Positions 1 to 12,843 of a stretch of 64,000 bases of DNA are shown here, piece by piece. The position numbers and the translations under genes were made by a program. The notes below the pieces were generated by a model, which saw only the letters and a list, made by a program, of their open reading frames with translations, was not told the DNA's origin and searched no databases. Numbering within the stretch: the first letter of the stretch is position 1; each line of letters begins with the position of its first letter. Origin of the DNA: Miscanthus floridulus (taxonomy: Eukaryota > Streptophyta > Magnoliopsida > Poales > Poaceae); NCBI RefSeq assembly GCF_019320115.1, contig NC_089598.1, positions 26,517,491-26,581,490 of the forward strand, written 5' to 3'.

Positions 1-1440
1 TGAGGGAGGTCGTCGCTAGGAGCGGCTGAAAAAGATATGCAATAGCACCTTCCTTGTGAAGTGACGCTACAGCTCGTAGACACTCAGGAGGAGAGGTCCA
101 AGGTCGCTCGACTACCTCATTGCCCCATGCGATGAGAGGCCGATGACTTAACCAAAGCCTGTGACCTCTAGCTCATAAACACTCGGGAGGAGAGGTCTAA
201 GGTCACTCGATAACCTCATCGCCCTATGCGACGAGAGGCTAATGGCTCACCCAAAGCATGTGACCTCTAGCTCATAGACACTTAGGAAGAGAGGTCCACG
301 GTCGCTCAATGACCTCGTCGCCCTACGTGGTGAGATGCCAATGACTCAACCAAAGCCTGCGATCTCTAGCTCATAGACACTCAGAAGAAGAGGTCCAAGG
401 TCGCTCGACGACCTCATCACCCTTTGTGGTGAGAGGCCAATGACTCACCCAAAGCCTATGACCTCCAGCTCGTAGACACTTGGGAGGAGAGGTCCAAGGT
501 CGCTTGATGACCATGTTGCCCTACACGGCTAGAGGCTGATGACTCACCCAAAGCCTGTGATCTCTAGCTCATAGACACTCAGGAGGAGAGGTCCAAGGTC
601 GCTCAACGACCGTGTTGCCCTGCACGGCGAGAGGCCGATGACTCACCGAAAGCCTACGACCTCCAGCTCATAGACACTCAGGAGGAGACATCCATGGTTG
701 CTCGACAACCTCGTCGCCCCATGTGGTGAGAGGCCAATGACTTAACCAAAGCCTATGACCTCTAGCTCATAGACACTCGGGAGGAGAGGTCGAAGGTCAC
801 TCAATAACCTCATCGCCCTATGTGGTGAGAGGCCAATGACTCACCCAAAGCCTATGACCTCTAGCTCATAGACACTCAGGAGGATAGGTCCAAGGTCGCT
901 CGATGACCTTGTCACCCTGTGCGACAAGAGGCCAATGACTCAACCAAAGCCTATGATCTCTAGCTCAAAGACACTCAGAAGAAGAGGTCCAAGGTCGCTC
1001 GATGACCTCATTGCCCTATGCGGTGAGAGGCTGATGACTCACCCAAAGCCTATGACCTCTAGCTCATAAACACTCAGGAGGAGAGGTTCAAGGTCGCACG
1101 ACGACCTCACCACCCTTCACGGTGAGAGGTTGATGACTCACCCAAAGCCTGCGACCTCCAGCTCATAGACACTCAGGAGGAGACGTCCAAGATCACTCGA
1201 CAACCTCGTCGCCCTGCATGGCGAGAGACCGATGACTCACCCAAAGCCTGTGACCTTTAGCTTGCAGACACTTAGAAGGAGAGGTCCAAGGCTGCTCGAT
1301 GACCTCATCGGCCTACGTAGCGAGAGGCCAATGACTCACCCAAAGCCTACAACCTCCAACTCACAGACACTTGGGAGGAGAGGTTCAAGGTCGCTCAACG
1401 ACCTTGTTTCCTAGCATGGCAAGAGGCCAATGACTCACCT
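1..1440. repeat. 99-bp tandem repeat array, about 14 copies
   Basis: The phrase GACCTCTAGCTCATAGACAC recurs with a strict 99-bp period (for example starting near 161, 260, 359 and 458), and each unit ends with a variant of GACTCACCCAAAGCCT. Copies differ mostly by transitions. The array runs off the left edge of the window. The same repeat returns at 15311-16390. It lies in what looks like the 3' internal part of an old gypsy element, because both arrays are followed by the same 1.2-kb sequence and then by an LTR start. The period equals 33 codons; the two copies at 1232-1414 read through without a stop, while most others carry TAG where those copies have CAG. Confidence 0.93.
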
Positions 1441-2641
1441 GAAGCCTGCAAAACTCTAACTTGTGAACACCCAAGGAGAAAGGCCTAAGGCCATGATCCG
1501 CGCATGAGAAAAGTGAATGCCTGGTCAAATGCAACCTAGGAGCTCAAGTAGAGAAGCCCAAAGCTGTCCGACAACCTCACACAATGAGAGAATGATGGCC
1601 CGCATGGGAAATCGTTAGTCAACAAGCCTGAATCTAGCCAAAATGGCTCGGGGGCTCATCATAGCTTTGAGCCCCAAACAACTCTGGAAGGAGAATTCCT
1701 TGAGCTTTTATTCATATCCTATATGATTACAAAGCAATGTGCGGGTGATCCACACAATAAGGAATGAAAAAACTGATACCACCACACCCTAGTGGTGGTA
1801 TCACTAAAAGGCCCATGGGGAACAATGCTACAGGGGAAGCGAGATGAAGCAAAAAACAAACTCGTAGACCCCCCTGTAGTGTCACAACCCTAGGTACGAG
1901 GCATAAGGAGGAAGAGAACAATAGTACTGCCTAGCTCCAACATGAATCTTGGTGACCATCCTGGCACCAAGATGGAGCAAAAGGGAGGCCAAAGTGTAGC
2001 CATGTCACAAAGGATGCACTGCCTCCTACATGGTGGCCACGCCCTCCTTCACTCCTTCACCCATAAGATGCCTTCTAGCATCGATTGCTAGAACGGATGA
2101 TGGCCGCCTTCGGCCACCGCAAACTACCCCCAGTGGTTTGCATGCTCACAAACCGCACGGTCCTCTCCACAACCTTCCCCTCTTTGAAACTCAATCTCCC
2201 GAAGAAGCCAAGGGTGGTTGAAGTGGAAAAAGAACCTTTTATAAAGACCGGGGGAAGACCGAGCAGCCTAGGACCCCCTCGCCACACGGTGAGCCTAGGG
2301 AGGTCCCGGCCCACACCAGATGCCCGTGAGAGGTCAGAAAAATCAAGATCTTCCCAAAGGCAGGAATGACACAGCGTCGATGAGAACTCTTGGCCCCGCC
2401 TGGATCACAAACCCGAGTACACAGCCCACTGACGCGACAAGGCATGATAGTCATGTACCACAACGATAGGATGTCCTAACAGGACAAATCATAACGGCCA
2501 CCTACCGCATTGAATGCGTCAGCCCATAAGGGGTCAAGCAACAAAGCTCGAGTGGGCCACTACCATGAGCCCATGTTCCATACAAGCATGCACATCAGCA
2601 CTTTCATGATCACTTTGTGATCGCAAACACTCAAGGGCTAC
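1441..2641 (+). mobile_element. 3' internal region of an old Ty3/gypsy element, copy 1
   Basis: This non-coding stretch follows the tandem array and is repeated with roughly 90 percent identity at about 16391-17587. In both places it ends in a CTCAAGGGCTAC-like tract (2632-2641) just before an LTR start, so it is best read as the 3' internal region and polypurine side of a retrotransposon on the plus strand. Open reading frames here are short and not conserved between the two copies, so I call no gene. The LTR of this element begins at about 2642 and only 34 bp are visible before the Athila insertion. The family is inferred from LTR style, not from coding domains. Confidence 0.6.
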
Positions 2642-2675
2642 TATTGGGGTTATGACCCTAGGGTGTCTCAAGGCA

Positions 2676-5600
2676 TGTTGGTATAAAGTAATGCACATAG
2701 AATAATCCAAAACCTCATGGATATTATACTGATGTAGCACTTCACCGGGAATACCCTATTTTATATCAAACTCGAGGAAACATGTGTGAGAATAACCAAA
2801 TCTAACTTATCCCAACTTCACAATCAAGGCTAGATAATAGGAGCATAGAAGAGAATGCTAAGGTCTTCTAGTTCTAACTTCGGTAAGTTTTGTCTTCTAT
2901 TGTTCAATTCTAGGGATATTACTAGAGAAAACATAGGAAGATTATGTTTCCTATAGTAACAATGTCCTGCTAGGCCTACTAATGGGTGGTGGACTACAAA
3001 GGATTTAATGAGGCTATAAGAGTCAACCTCGCGAGCTACCACCGATTCAGAAAATAAGATACATCCACGAGTAACCGAGTCTAAGCACCAAGCTTACACT
3101 ATGAATACTACTTTAACCTTGGAGCTACAAGGATTAAAATACAAAAATGAGAGTTGCAAACCTAAAGAATAATATGAACAAGATGCTTACTTGAATTAGA
3201 AGTCAATTCCTAGAGAAATCTTAGAAGCAAGCTCAAGAAGAACTTGATTTCGTCAGGTACAAGCCATAGAGGGAGCACCGATAGGCCGGGACTCCTCCAA
3301 ACTCTTCCCTCTCACTCTATCTCACTATCTCTAATACAAGACGAGATCCTATTGAGGACTAATCTTCTCTTCATTGCTAGCCTTGATCCTGGTGGACATA
3401 TGAATTAGGGTTTCTAGCTTCTCAGCTCTCAAGATCAAATAAGGCATCTTCCCTAGAGGGTGGGTGTGTAGGTAGGTATATATAGCCTGGAGCATCAATC
3501 CTGAGCCCTTGGATTAAACCGACTTAAATAAACAGTGGAGATGCAATCCTTAAGACGGTGGAGAACCGACATAACAATGGGAGGCTGACATGGGGGCTGT
3601 GGTAGAACTGCCCGAAATAACACGCTTTCAAAGGCGCTCGTCTTCCACTAGACACTAAGCACCTTAAAAGTGAGCTACATTGGTCAGTTCCGTCGAGCAC
3701 ACCCCAAGGGAGAACTCAAAACAATCCATGTTTTACATCTAGAATCCAATAATGAGTACGAGCTTATAATACTTAGTTCATTTCATACAACAAGAGTTCT
3801 TGAAAATTATTTATTACAATACTAGAGTTTAGAGTGCGATAATTAAACAACAGAATGAAAATAAACATCTAGCAGAAATGATACAAGGATATCTGTCTAT
3901 GCCCACCACAAGAATCCTCCACATAAGAGCTACTCCTCAAGTTGCACCTATAACTTGGGTAAAATAAACCCTAAGTACACAATGTACTCACAAGACTTAC
4001 CTGACTAGTGGGAATAGTTTCCTGACTCTCAAGGATATGATAGGCAATATGGGTTTAATGTTTTCTTTTTGTTTGCAAAATGCATTACTAGAAGTATGTC
4101 CTTAAGATTAAGTTTAATGAGCAGTTATGATTACTTCATTAGCTAACCATTCTAGTTAAGCACTGTTCTACTTTCAAGCAAGGGTTAAGCAATCAGAACC
4201 ATTTCACCATCTTTCATTTTCCAGTTCTTATTACGGTGCCAGATCATAGCCAAGTCATACCGTCTCATGGAAACAGCGATTCGTGAACCAATGTATCCCA
4301 GCTGGGTACCTCGAAACAGATGCCCCGCTTGCACCCCAGGCACAAGCAAGACTAACCCATTCCACTCCTATCATGGGGTCTAGGTCCCCGTTTAAACTTG
4401 GACTCCAAACCCCCACATTTGAGACCTGGTCTCAATATGATGCTTAGACCTCCACCTTTCCCCACCTCTAATCAGTCAATTCAAAAAGAGCCAGAACCCA
4501 TGACAAGAGCGTAACGAGCCTTCCCGCTCCCATGCGATGATGATGCAACACTTAGCATTTAGGCAACAGCAACTCTTAAAATAAGAATACGCATACTAAG
4601 CTACTAGGCTAGCTCTAATGACTAAGATACTAAGCTAACTATCATCTTTACGAAGCAAAGTGTTGGGTTCAACTAACAAACACCTAGCCTTACAAATGAA
4701 GGATATATCTTTATTTCTACTGACGATCAATGTATATTGAAACAAAGAGCATTTAACTACCCTAATGCTTAGTCTACCCTAAGGCTACAAAAATTACAGT
4801 GAGCACGTAATAATATCATGAAGCTACTATAAAAATTTTAGGACCAAAGCTCGCACCAATTTACCACAAAAATTCCTACAATGATTAATCTAATAATATG
4901 AAGTATTCTCAAATGATTTAATATCTCCTGGTATCAACATGTATAAATATGAACTAAATACACCAACAGATAGAGCATAATTTTATGAACCTAATAAAAT
5001 TTGTTTTACAATTTTTCGACACCTACATGATTTTATATTAATTGCCAAAGATCAGCTCAGAAATTAAATTAGAAAACTATTTTTAATTCCTTATAAAAAA
5101 ATGAATTATCCCGTGCGGCCCACACGTGCGGCCCACACATGCGGCCCACGCGACGCATCGCGTGCGCGAGCGCACGGCATCCTACGGTGCAACCCTCGCG
5201 AGGCCGACCTACAGTGCGAGACGGCCCACGGCGGCAGAAATCCCACGCGCGCTGGCGATTTTGCAAAAGAGACCTCAAACTTCTCCTGAATTATAACTAA
5301 GTACTAACACTATTTTCCCCTCTCTCAAACCTTTTCACTTAACCCCTGGCTTTCCTGGAGTTCCCCCACGCACACCCCCAGTGACTCAGCGCACGGCGGC
5401 GTGGCGACCGGTGACACAGCATGGCTGCGCTGGCTACCTAGGACCTACGGTAGACCACCTAACGGGCCGGTCACCATCTCCAACCCTAGAGGCTACGCTA
5501 AGTGGCGGTGCAAGGTGACACAACTTGCTAGGGAAGGCTACAGTGGTGCGCGGCCATCTACAATGACGGCGCCACTATTCTGGTGAGTTGGGGGTAGCTA

Positions 5601-7377
5601 TAGACCTAATTGGTTAGCACGTGAGCATCAGGAGGCTATCATGGATCAAGCTGAGGTGATGGTTGGGGTGGAGGATGATAGAGGAGGGCTAGCCACGTGC
5701 GGTCGAGCCATGCGGCGGTGCACCACGGTGGCACGGTCACGTCAGCGATGACAGGGAGGCTGTTGCAGTTCCACTGGCATGTGCAAGGTGGAGAGGGAGA
5801 CAAGGCGAAGCTAGTGGTGCAGATGAATTAGCTCAGGGGGACGGTAGGAGGGTTGCCCTCGACCATGGCCGAGCGCGGCCTTAATGGCATGGCAATGGGG
5901 AAAACTCTAAATTGGAGGTTGGCCATGTTGGCTTCAAGGCTAGGTGGGGTCAGGGGGTCAGGGGGCTTAATGGAGAAGTCAAGGACATGATGAATCGGGC
6001 GATGGTGACTCAACCATGCTGAATTAAGCGAGTGGGGTCGACCGGTCACGGTGGCAGAGAGAGAGAGAGAGAGAGGAGCAGACCTGGCTTAGCTCGTCCT
6101 CGCCTTAAAGGCAAGCGGTTGGCCAGACCTAAGGCAGCGTCTGTGCACCCGCTACGCGACAACATGACCAAACAACGTGTGTGAACATGAAGGTAGGTGG
6201 GGCGCGGCATGCATGGCCGCAGCGCCATTAAGGCAAGGCGATGACGCGAGGCAGCCGGGACAACCCATGTGTGCATGGGGACATGGCGAGCGGTAGTGTA
6301 GCACAGCATCACAGTGATGTTGGTAGCGGCAACACGAGGCAGGGTAGCAGTGCGGACACGACGACGAGGTGATGGCGCTGACAACAGCTCCGTCGTGGCG
6401 AGGCCAACGGCGGTCGGGCCGTAGCCAGGCTAGAGGCAGCCATGATCGGCCATGCATGACAGTGCGGTGACGCCGAGCGCCCGAGCTTGGTGAACACGTC
6501 CACCCGGCGAGCCAGCCCGAGAACATGCCTGCATGAATTTTAAAGCGTCGATAGCAACTAAACGGTTGAGGTTGACACTAAACTACCTTCACTATGCTAA
6601 AGAGGGTCTATTAGGCTACCAGTCCGAGCTAAAACATGACACCACCTCTTAACTCAATTTCACAAAATAAATCCGCAAACCTGGCATTGTCTAGCTATCA
6701 ATAAACTTAAAGAAACTTCTAAGTTTTGGCTGAATTCAATTTCAAGTTCTATTTCTAAGCTACTAGAATTACTAGCTAGCAATGTTATTTTTCTACAACA
6801 AAAGTTGCATTGTCATCTACAAAGTTTGTACTTCAAACTTTATTTAAGTATCACACACATGTTCTATAGTATTTTTGCTTAATAAAAATTGGTTTTCAAC
6901 CCTACTTGATATACATGAGCTATTGAATCAACTTTCATTTAACATTTTTCTTGATCATTTTAAGTTATAAGAAATTTATCTACACATTCTATCACATGCA
7001 TTATCACATAAACATGATGCTCATAACATATTTTAGTAGTTGGTTTAAGGTGTAACACCGAGGGTGTTATAGGGGCCCATAGGTTGGGTGGCCTCTAGGT
7101 GCAGCCGGTCGACCCTGATGTTAGGGGCATGGGCTCCGCTTTGGTGATTCACCTTCTAGAGTCTTCCCACGTCGATTACGTGATGGAATTCTATGATTTC
7201 CTTTAACAAATAGGTCCTCCTTGGTGGTTTTCTGATTAAATCCTGCTGGAAACACAGATTCACTAAAACTCATGGAATTTGTCAGTTTAAACCCCTAAGT
7301 CTATGTTGGTGAACCATTTTAGCCATTTATGCAAGTTATATTCATGGTTTTGTGATGAATGTTAACTACCGTTAACA
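2676..7377 (-). repeat. Athila 3' LTR, interrupted by a solo LTR
   Basis: The LTR starts with TGTTGG and ends with GTTAACA on the plus strand and matches the complete copy at 17622-18854. Removing the insertion at 3598-7071 and one copy of its 5-bp duplication leaves about 1223 bp, against 1233 bp for the intact copy. It is flanked on the internal side by the polypurine tract at 7378-7395. A TATA-like element on the minus strand lies near 3475-3485. The 5 bp outside the LTR are AGGCA (2671-2675). Confidence 0.88.
3598..7071 (-). mobile_element. Solo LTR, 3474 bp, nested in the Athila LTR
   Basis: The sequence opens with TGTGGTAGAAC and closes with GGTGTTATA. It is flanked by a perfect 5-bp duplication GGGGC (3593-3597 and 7072-7076). 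The same family is present at 24611-28118 with its own duplication. No internal coding region or second LTR is present, so it is a solo LTR. It contains a GC-rich block near 5100-6540, including a GA microsatellite at about 6057-6075, and AT-rich flanks. No coding gene is supported inside. Minus orientation is inferred from a TATA box seen in the sister copy. The terminal TA in place of CA is a point change. Confidence 0.88.
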
Positions 7378-7395
7378 AACTCCCCCACACTTAGG
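7378..7395 (-). other. Athila polypurine tract
   Basis: Read on the minus strand this is a purine-rich tract (AAGTGTGGGGGAG) directly before the 3' LTR. That is the expected position for plus-strand DNA priming in a gypsy element. Its location fixes the element's minus orientation. Confidence 0.75.
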
Positions 7396-9144
7396 CTTTT
7401 ACTCGTCCTCGATAAAAGGATGGATTACTCAAAACATAACCTTAGGACAAAACATCAACATAAAACTATTCCTAGTCATTTATGTACTACAGGATTCAAA
7501 GTGTCTACCATGAAAATTTGGGCGGTTGAAGAATGGAACAGCTTGAAACATGTCACCATCTTCCTTCAGTCAAGTCAACTAGAGAAACATTTTAAGATTT
7601 TTGAAAACAAAACATTGCTACCTTCTCCTTTTGTAGTACTCTCAAATCACTCTATATATATGATATTTTTGGATCCTCACCAAGGCATTAATGACTTTGC
7701 CTTCTTTTTACCTACTTCTAAAAGCTTATGTGGAGCTCAAGTAGGGATGAATATGAGAATATACTTGCATTGCATATATTGTAAAGTCAAAACAAGGATC
7801 TAAGGAGAAAAATATCATACTCTTAGATCAAGGTGTGCATGTGTGTGGATATGTATATGGTGGCTAACCTAATTCTACAATGCTCCTTAAAACATATCTC
7901 TCTTGTTTGAAACATTGAAAAACTTTTGCAAGAAAACATGGGCTATCTTATTCTTTTTTTTTGGGCAGGCATCCGAGTACCCATTGTTTTCAATATTTCG
8001 AACACTTGTCCATTTTTTCAATACCTTTTCTTTTTCTTTCTTTTATGAATAACTTTTGCATAGCCCATGCCTCTCTATCTACAATTGAAACTTTTCAAGA
8101 GAGATATTTATAAGAACTTGGAGCATTTATCCTATCAATCATATTTTTATGTCTATTTCCAGTGTAGGAGTAGAACATTTTTGGGTGGATAAAAAACATG
8201 TTGTTGCATACTCCTAGTGTAGGAGCAACAGATATATGTGGAGTGTACGTGATCTTAATCTTGAGAGCACGATAAGTTTCTCAACAAGGGTCACAAGGTT
8301 TGACCAAACTCAATACAATGACAAGTAGTATATGTAGGAGGTTTCTCTAGTCTATATATGGCTCTAGTGGGAAATTGCTTACCACAAAGGAGAGGTGTAG
8401 CTATTCTTTTAGCTTCTTGAAATAAAATTCTCCAATAACGAGACATCAAGAATCAAGTTCTCATTATTCTACTATATCTCATTCCACAACAACTTAAATA
8501 ACATGGGGTCCCTAATAATAAGTTCCCAACATTAGCATGACTTTTAGGAAAAGTGTTATGTGAGTTTATCCTTAAGTCATGACTGAAATAATCCTTCCTC
8601 ATGTTTTTAAAGTTGTTTCATCAAATGATTCTCAATTCAGTTCGAAACAGAAAGCGAAACATATAAAAATAGAGTGTACTCAGCTCAAACCTGACCATGG
8701 ATGAAGCGCGAGGCGAGACAGCGCTATGATGGGCCGGCCAGCCCATGTAGGAGACCGGGCAACCTACTCTTGGGCCTGTTTTGGTCCAACTTTGGTGAGC
8801 GTGGTTCTTGGTCCATTGTTTTCTGAATTTCATGATTTTCACGATTGAATTCTGTCTTGATGTTATAGTGTGCTTCCCCCACACTTGTTTTCCTATATAC
8901 CTTTATGCACAACATGTGGAGACAAAATACATATCCAAAAGAAATAGAGAGCAGGTGATAAAAATAAGAAGACTCCATTAATATATAAGGCACTTTATTT
9001 GACAAGCACAAACTAAACACAAATTTTTTACTACCTAGCACGAACTTCAATATTATAACGATCTGAGCTAAGCAAGTAACCTAAACATACTATCTTTAAA
9101 CATTTGACTTAACCACTCATGTCTTATTATTAACTACCTAATTC
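7396..9144 (-). other. Athila 3' untranslated internal region, no gene seen
   Basis: This 1.7-kb AT-rich stretch lies between the extra ORF and the polypurine tract. The 127-codon frame at 7420-7803 on the plus strand is opposite to the element and has no recognisable domain, so I do not call it. Long 3' regions without pol domains are usual in Athila elements. Confidence 0.6.
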
Positions 9145-9751
9145 TCACTTCTTCATCATAGCAACAAAATGATTCAAATCATTTAGGTCATGTTGCAGGC
9201 TCTTGCGATAGACATGTTCCTCGTCGATCCTTTGCTCTAGGGCATAGATAACATCGGAGAGGTCTTCAATCTTCTTCTCTAAGAGGGCAATAGTCATCCT
9301 TGGACATTTCTCAGCCTCTGGGATAGGTGGTGATGGCACCTTCCCCTTCTTCTCCTTTGGTAGAACAACCTTGATCTGATCTGGCATAGCCTGAACTCCA
9401 TCAAAGGTGGTACGAGGGGTGACTGACTTATATTTTGTACATGTAACGTCTCTAAATTTATTGGTCTTCACTCCGGATAGCACCTCATGTCCCATTCGGA
9501 GGAATGAGGTTGATCTCCTTCATCACCTTGATCAGCTTCTAGATGTCTAGACAAGGCTCTTGTTGGCATGGCTTGCCTTCAAGAAGTGGACATGGCAGCG
9601 GCAGAGCGATCACCGGACGACGGATAGTTTGGGCGAAGTAAGATTGACTTGAGCGAATGGGGGTAACTTCTAGAGGAACGACGGTCAGCACAAGCGCGTC
9701 GGGCTTCTTGCTAAGATCAAAACCATAGGGGATGATCTCTTTGTTGGCCAT
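9145..9751 (-). pseudogene. Extra ORF downstream of integrase in the Athila element
   Basis: Two minus-strand segments, 9539-9751 (70 codons from ATG) and 9145-9495 (116 codons), together look like one former protein of about 200 residues. They are separated by stops and a frame change near 9500-9540. The N-terminal part begins MANKEIIPYGFDLSKKPDAL and the C-terminal part is rich in heptad-like Leu, Ile, Glu and Lys positions, so a coiled coil is likely. It sits after integrase, where Athila and Tat elements often carry an additional or envelope-like ORF. I see no signal peptide or membrane segment, so I do not call it an envelope. Function unknown. Confidence 0.55.
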
Positions 9752-10079
9752 GGGGACTATAGAGAAGGAGAGCTTTGCTGTTGTTAGAGAGAGAAGGCTT
9801 TGAAGGAATGACGATGGAGGAGGCAGAGGCTCACTTATATAGGAGGGAACAACTTGTAGTAGGGGTCAAGATCTATCCATATGGGGTCTCATAACAAAGA
9901 AAAACTGAATGCGGCAAAAAACTGCAGGATTTTAATAAGGAAGGATCTAGAAGACACGAGAGAGTTGACCAGGTGCGAGAGAGGCTGGCAGTGGGCTGGG
10001 CGGCCTCTAGGTGGGGCCGGCCATCCCCACATGTCATCATCTCATGCGGGTTTTTCTCATGGTGGTTTCTTATCCCTAT

Positions 10080-11505
10080 CTAATACCGAAAAGTATATTT
10101 TCGCATTACGAAATGTAAGGGGATGGCAGAGGTGTAAATATATGGTAAAATCAGGAAATCTACCTCATCCAAATCCTCAGGTGGTTTTTTAGGTTCTAGA
10201 AAGATCTGGAGATGGTGGCCATTTACCTTGAATAACATACCTTCATCATTTTGAAGTATTACCGCTCCATGCGACGAAGTGCTTATCACCTTGAATGGTC
10301 CTTCTCATTTGCTCTAGAGTTTTCCATGCCTGAATAATTTAACCCTAGAATTAAAAAGTAATACATTATCTCCTAGGGCGAACTCCTTCTTGATCCTCTT
10401 GTCATGCCATCTTTTCATTCTCTCCTTGTAAATCTTGGAGTTGTGATATGTTTTTTCATGCCATTCATCAAGTTTAGAGAGTTGCATCTTCCTCTTAATT
10501 CCTGTGGCTTCAAAGTCCATGTTCCATCGCTTTATGGCCTAGTGAGCCTTGAATTCTAGCTCAACAGGTAGATGACAAGTCTTTCCATAGACGAGTTGGT
10601 ATGGTGACATGCCAAGTGGTGTTTTATAGGCCATTTTGTAAGCCCATAATGCATCGGGTAGTTGATCTTTCCATGCAGTCCCCATCTCATTGACCATCTT
10701 TTGCAGAATGTTCTTGATTTATTTATTTGATGTTTCTTCTTGGCCACTTGTCTGAGGGTGATATGGAGTAGCAACATTGTGACGGATCCCATGCTTTGAC
10801 TAGTAGTTGTGAGTTCTTGTCAGTGAAGTGAGTGCCTCCATCACTAATCACCATCCTTGGAACTCTGAATCTTGGAAATATTATCTCTTCAAACATCTTC
10901 TTGGAGTTGTTAGTATCAGCAGCTTTGCATGGCATGGCTTCAACCCACTTGGAGACATAATCAACTGCCACCAAGATGTATTCACAGTTCTTTGATTTTG
11001 GAAATGGTCTCATGTAATCAATACCCCAGACATCGAAAAGCTCGATTTGGAGGTTGTTAGTAAGTGGCATGGCCTCTCTTGAATTAAGTTCCCGTACCTT
11101 TGACACACTCCACACCTCCTAATGAAGTCTTTCGTATCTTCATACATGGTTGGCCAAAAGAATCCACTTTGCTAGATCTTCGAATGAGTGCGGAATGCAG
11201 CATAATGTCCTCCATATGGTGATGAGTGGCATCGCTCGATGATCTTGATGCCTTCTTCCACCGGTACACATCTTCTGAGTAGACTCTAAAGAGGTATGGC
11301 TCATCCCATATGTGGAGATGACTTTTGTAGATAAGCTTCCTTTTATTCTCCCCTGGTGGCACATAACCTGCAACCAGAGAGTTAACAATATTTGCGTACC
11401 AGGGGTCGGATTTTGTGACCTTGAAGAGCATGTCGTCCTGCAGCGAATCATTGATGGGTAGTTCCTACGAATTCTTAAACAGCATTCTAGACAAGTGATC
11501 GGCAA
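10080..11505 (-). pseudogene. Athila integrase region (degenerate)
   Basis: Minus-strand reading gives the region before the zinc-binding domain (11084-11505), then the catalytic core at 10723-11115 with the first Asp in WGIDYM and the second in VISDGG. The third catalytic Glu lies in a different frame after a frameshift near 10790, and a stop follows shortly after it. The C-terminal part (10314-10520 and 10080-10289) keeps the LFNSRVKLF and VNGHHL-type segments of Athila integrases. The enzyme would insert cDNA into the genome. Here it is broken by several frame changes and stops. Confidence 0.85.
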
Positions 11506-12843
11506 TAGAATTTTCTACTTCCTTTTTATCTTTTATTTCTAAATCAAATTCTTGGAGTAACAAAATCTATCTTATTAATTTGGGTTTAGCATCTTTCTTA
11601 GTGAGCAGATATTTCAAAGCAGCATGATCAGTATAAACAATCACCTTAGCTCCTACTAAGTAAGATCTAAACTTATCAATAGCAAAAACAATAGCCAGAA
11701 GTTTTTTTTAAGTTGTTGCATAATTAAGTTGAGGTCCTGTCAAAGTTTTGCTAGCATAAGCAATTGCATGATGCTTCTTATCTTTTGTTTGTCCCAAAAC
11801 TGCCCCCACATCATAATCACTAGCATCACACATAATTTCAAAAGGTAGCGACCAATCAGGGGGTTGAATGATTGGTGCAGAGATGAGTGCTTTCTTAATA
11901 ATGTTAAAAGATTTCAAGCATGCATCATAAAATTCAAAGGGAATATCCTTAGCCAAAAGATTTCTAAGTGGTCTAGCAATATGTGAAAAATCTTTTATAA
12001 AGCGGCGATAAAACCCCACATGACCAAGAAAACTGTGAATCCCTCTGATGTTTACGGGAGGAGGTAACTGTTCAATTACTTCAATTTTAGCTCTATCTAT
12101 GTCAATCCCTCGTTCGGACACCAAGTGTCCAAGCACTATTCCTGCTCTAACCATGAAATAACATTTTTCCAATTAAGGACTAAGTGCTTTTCTTCACATC
12201 TTTGCAAAGCCTTGTCTAAATTTTTAAGACAATCATCAAAAGTTTTTTCATAAATAGAAAAGTTATACCTAAAAACTTCCATGATTTCTTCAATCATATC
12301 AGAAAATATAGACACCATGCATCTTTAAAATGAAGCTGGAGCATTACATAATCCAAAAAACATTCTACGGTAAGCATAAGTTCCATATGGACATGTAAAG
12401 GTGGTTTTGCTTTGGTCATCTAGATGGATCAGAATCTGGTGATAACTCGAATACCCATCAAGAAAACAGAAGAAAGAGTGATTTGCTTGTCGCTCCAACA
12501 TTTCATCAATGAAGGGCAACAGGAAGTGATCTTTCTTTGTTGCCTTGTTAAGTTTTTGGTAATCAATGCACATCCACCATCCAGTGACGGTTCTTTAGGG
12601 GATTAATTCATTCTTTCCATTTTTAACAACAGTCATATCTCCCTTTTTAGGCACAACTTGAATAGGGCTAACCCGCTCACTATGTGGCATAGGATAGATG
12701 ATCCCGACGTGCAAGAGTTTTAAAACATCTTTCTTAACAACCTCTCTCATCGCATTGTTAAGCCTATGATGGGGCTCTCTAGAAGGTATAGAGTTAGGAT
12801 CTATAGAAATGCGATGGGTGCAAAGAGCAGGGCTAATTCCCAT
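11506..12843 (-). pseudogene. Athila reverse transcriptase and RNase H (degenerate)
   Basis: Minus-strand frames at 12595-12843, 12325-12573, 12136-12318 and 11708-12172 form one reverse transcriptase followed by RNase H. CIDYQKLNKA, FCFLDGYSSYHQI and FGLCNAPASF mark the fingers and palm. The catalytic YMDD-type motif has been replaced: the corresponding residues at 12262-12270 read Arg-Tyr-Asn, so polymerase activity is lost even apart from the stops. The thumb and RNase H start is visible at FLGHVGFYRRFIKDFS and MCDASDYDVGAVLGQ. RNase H continues towards 11506 without a long frame. Confidence 0.87.

Noticed and set aside
1..1440. Regular repeats that could suggest a CRISPR array
   Set aside because: Units are 99 bp, contiguous and similar over their whole length, with no spacer of independent sequence, and the DNA is plant nuclear.
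7420..7803. A 127-codon plus frame in the Athila 3' region
   Set aside because: Opposite to the element, AT-rich and without a domain.
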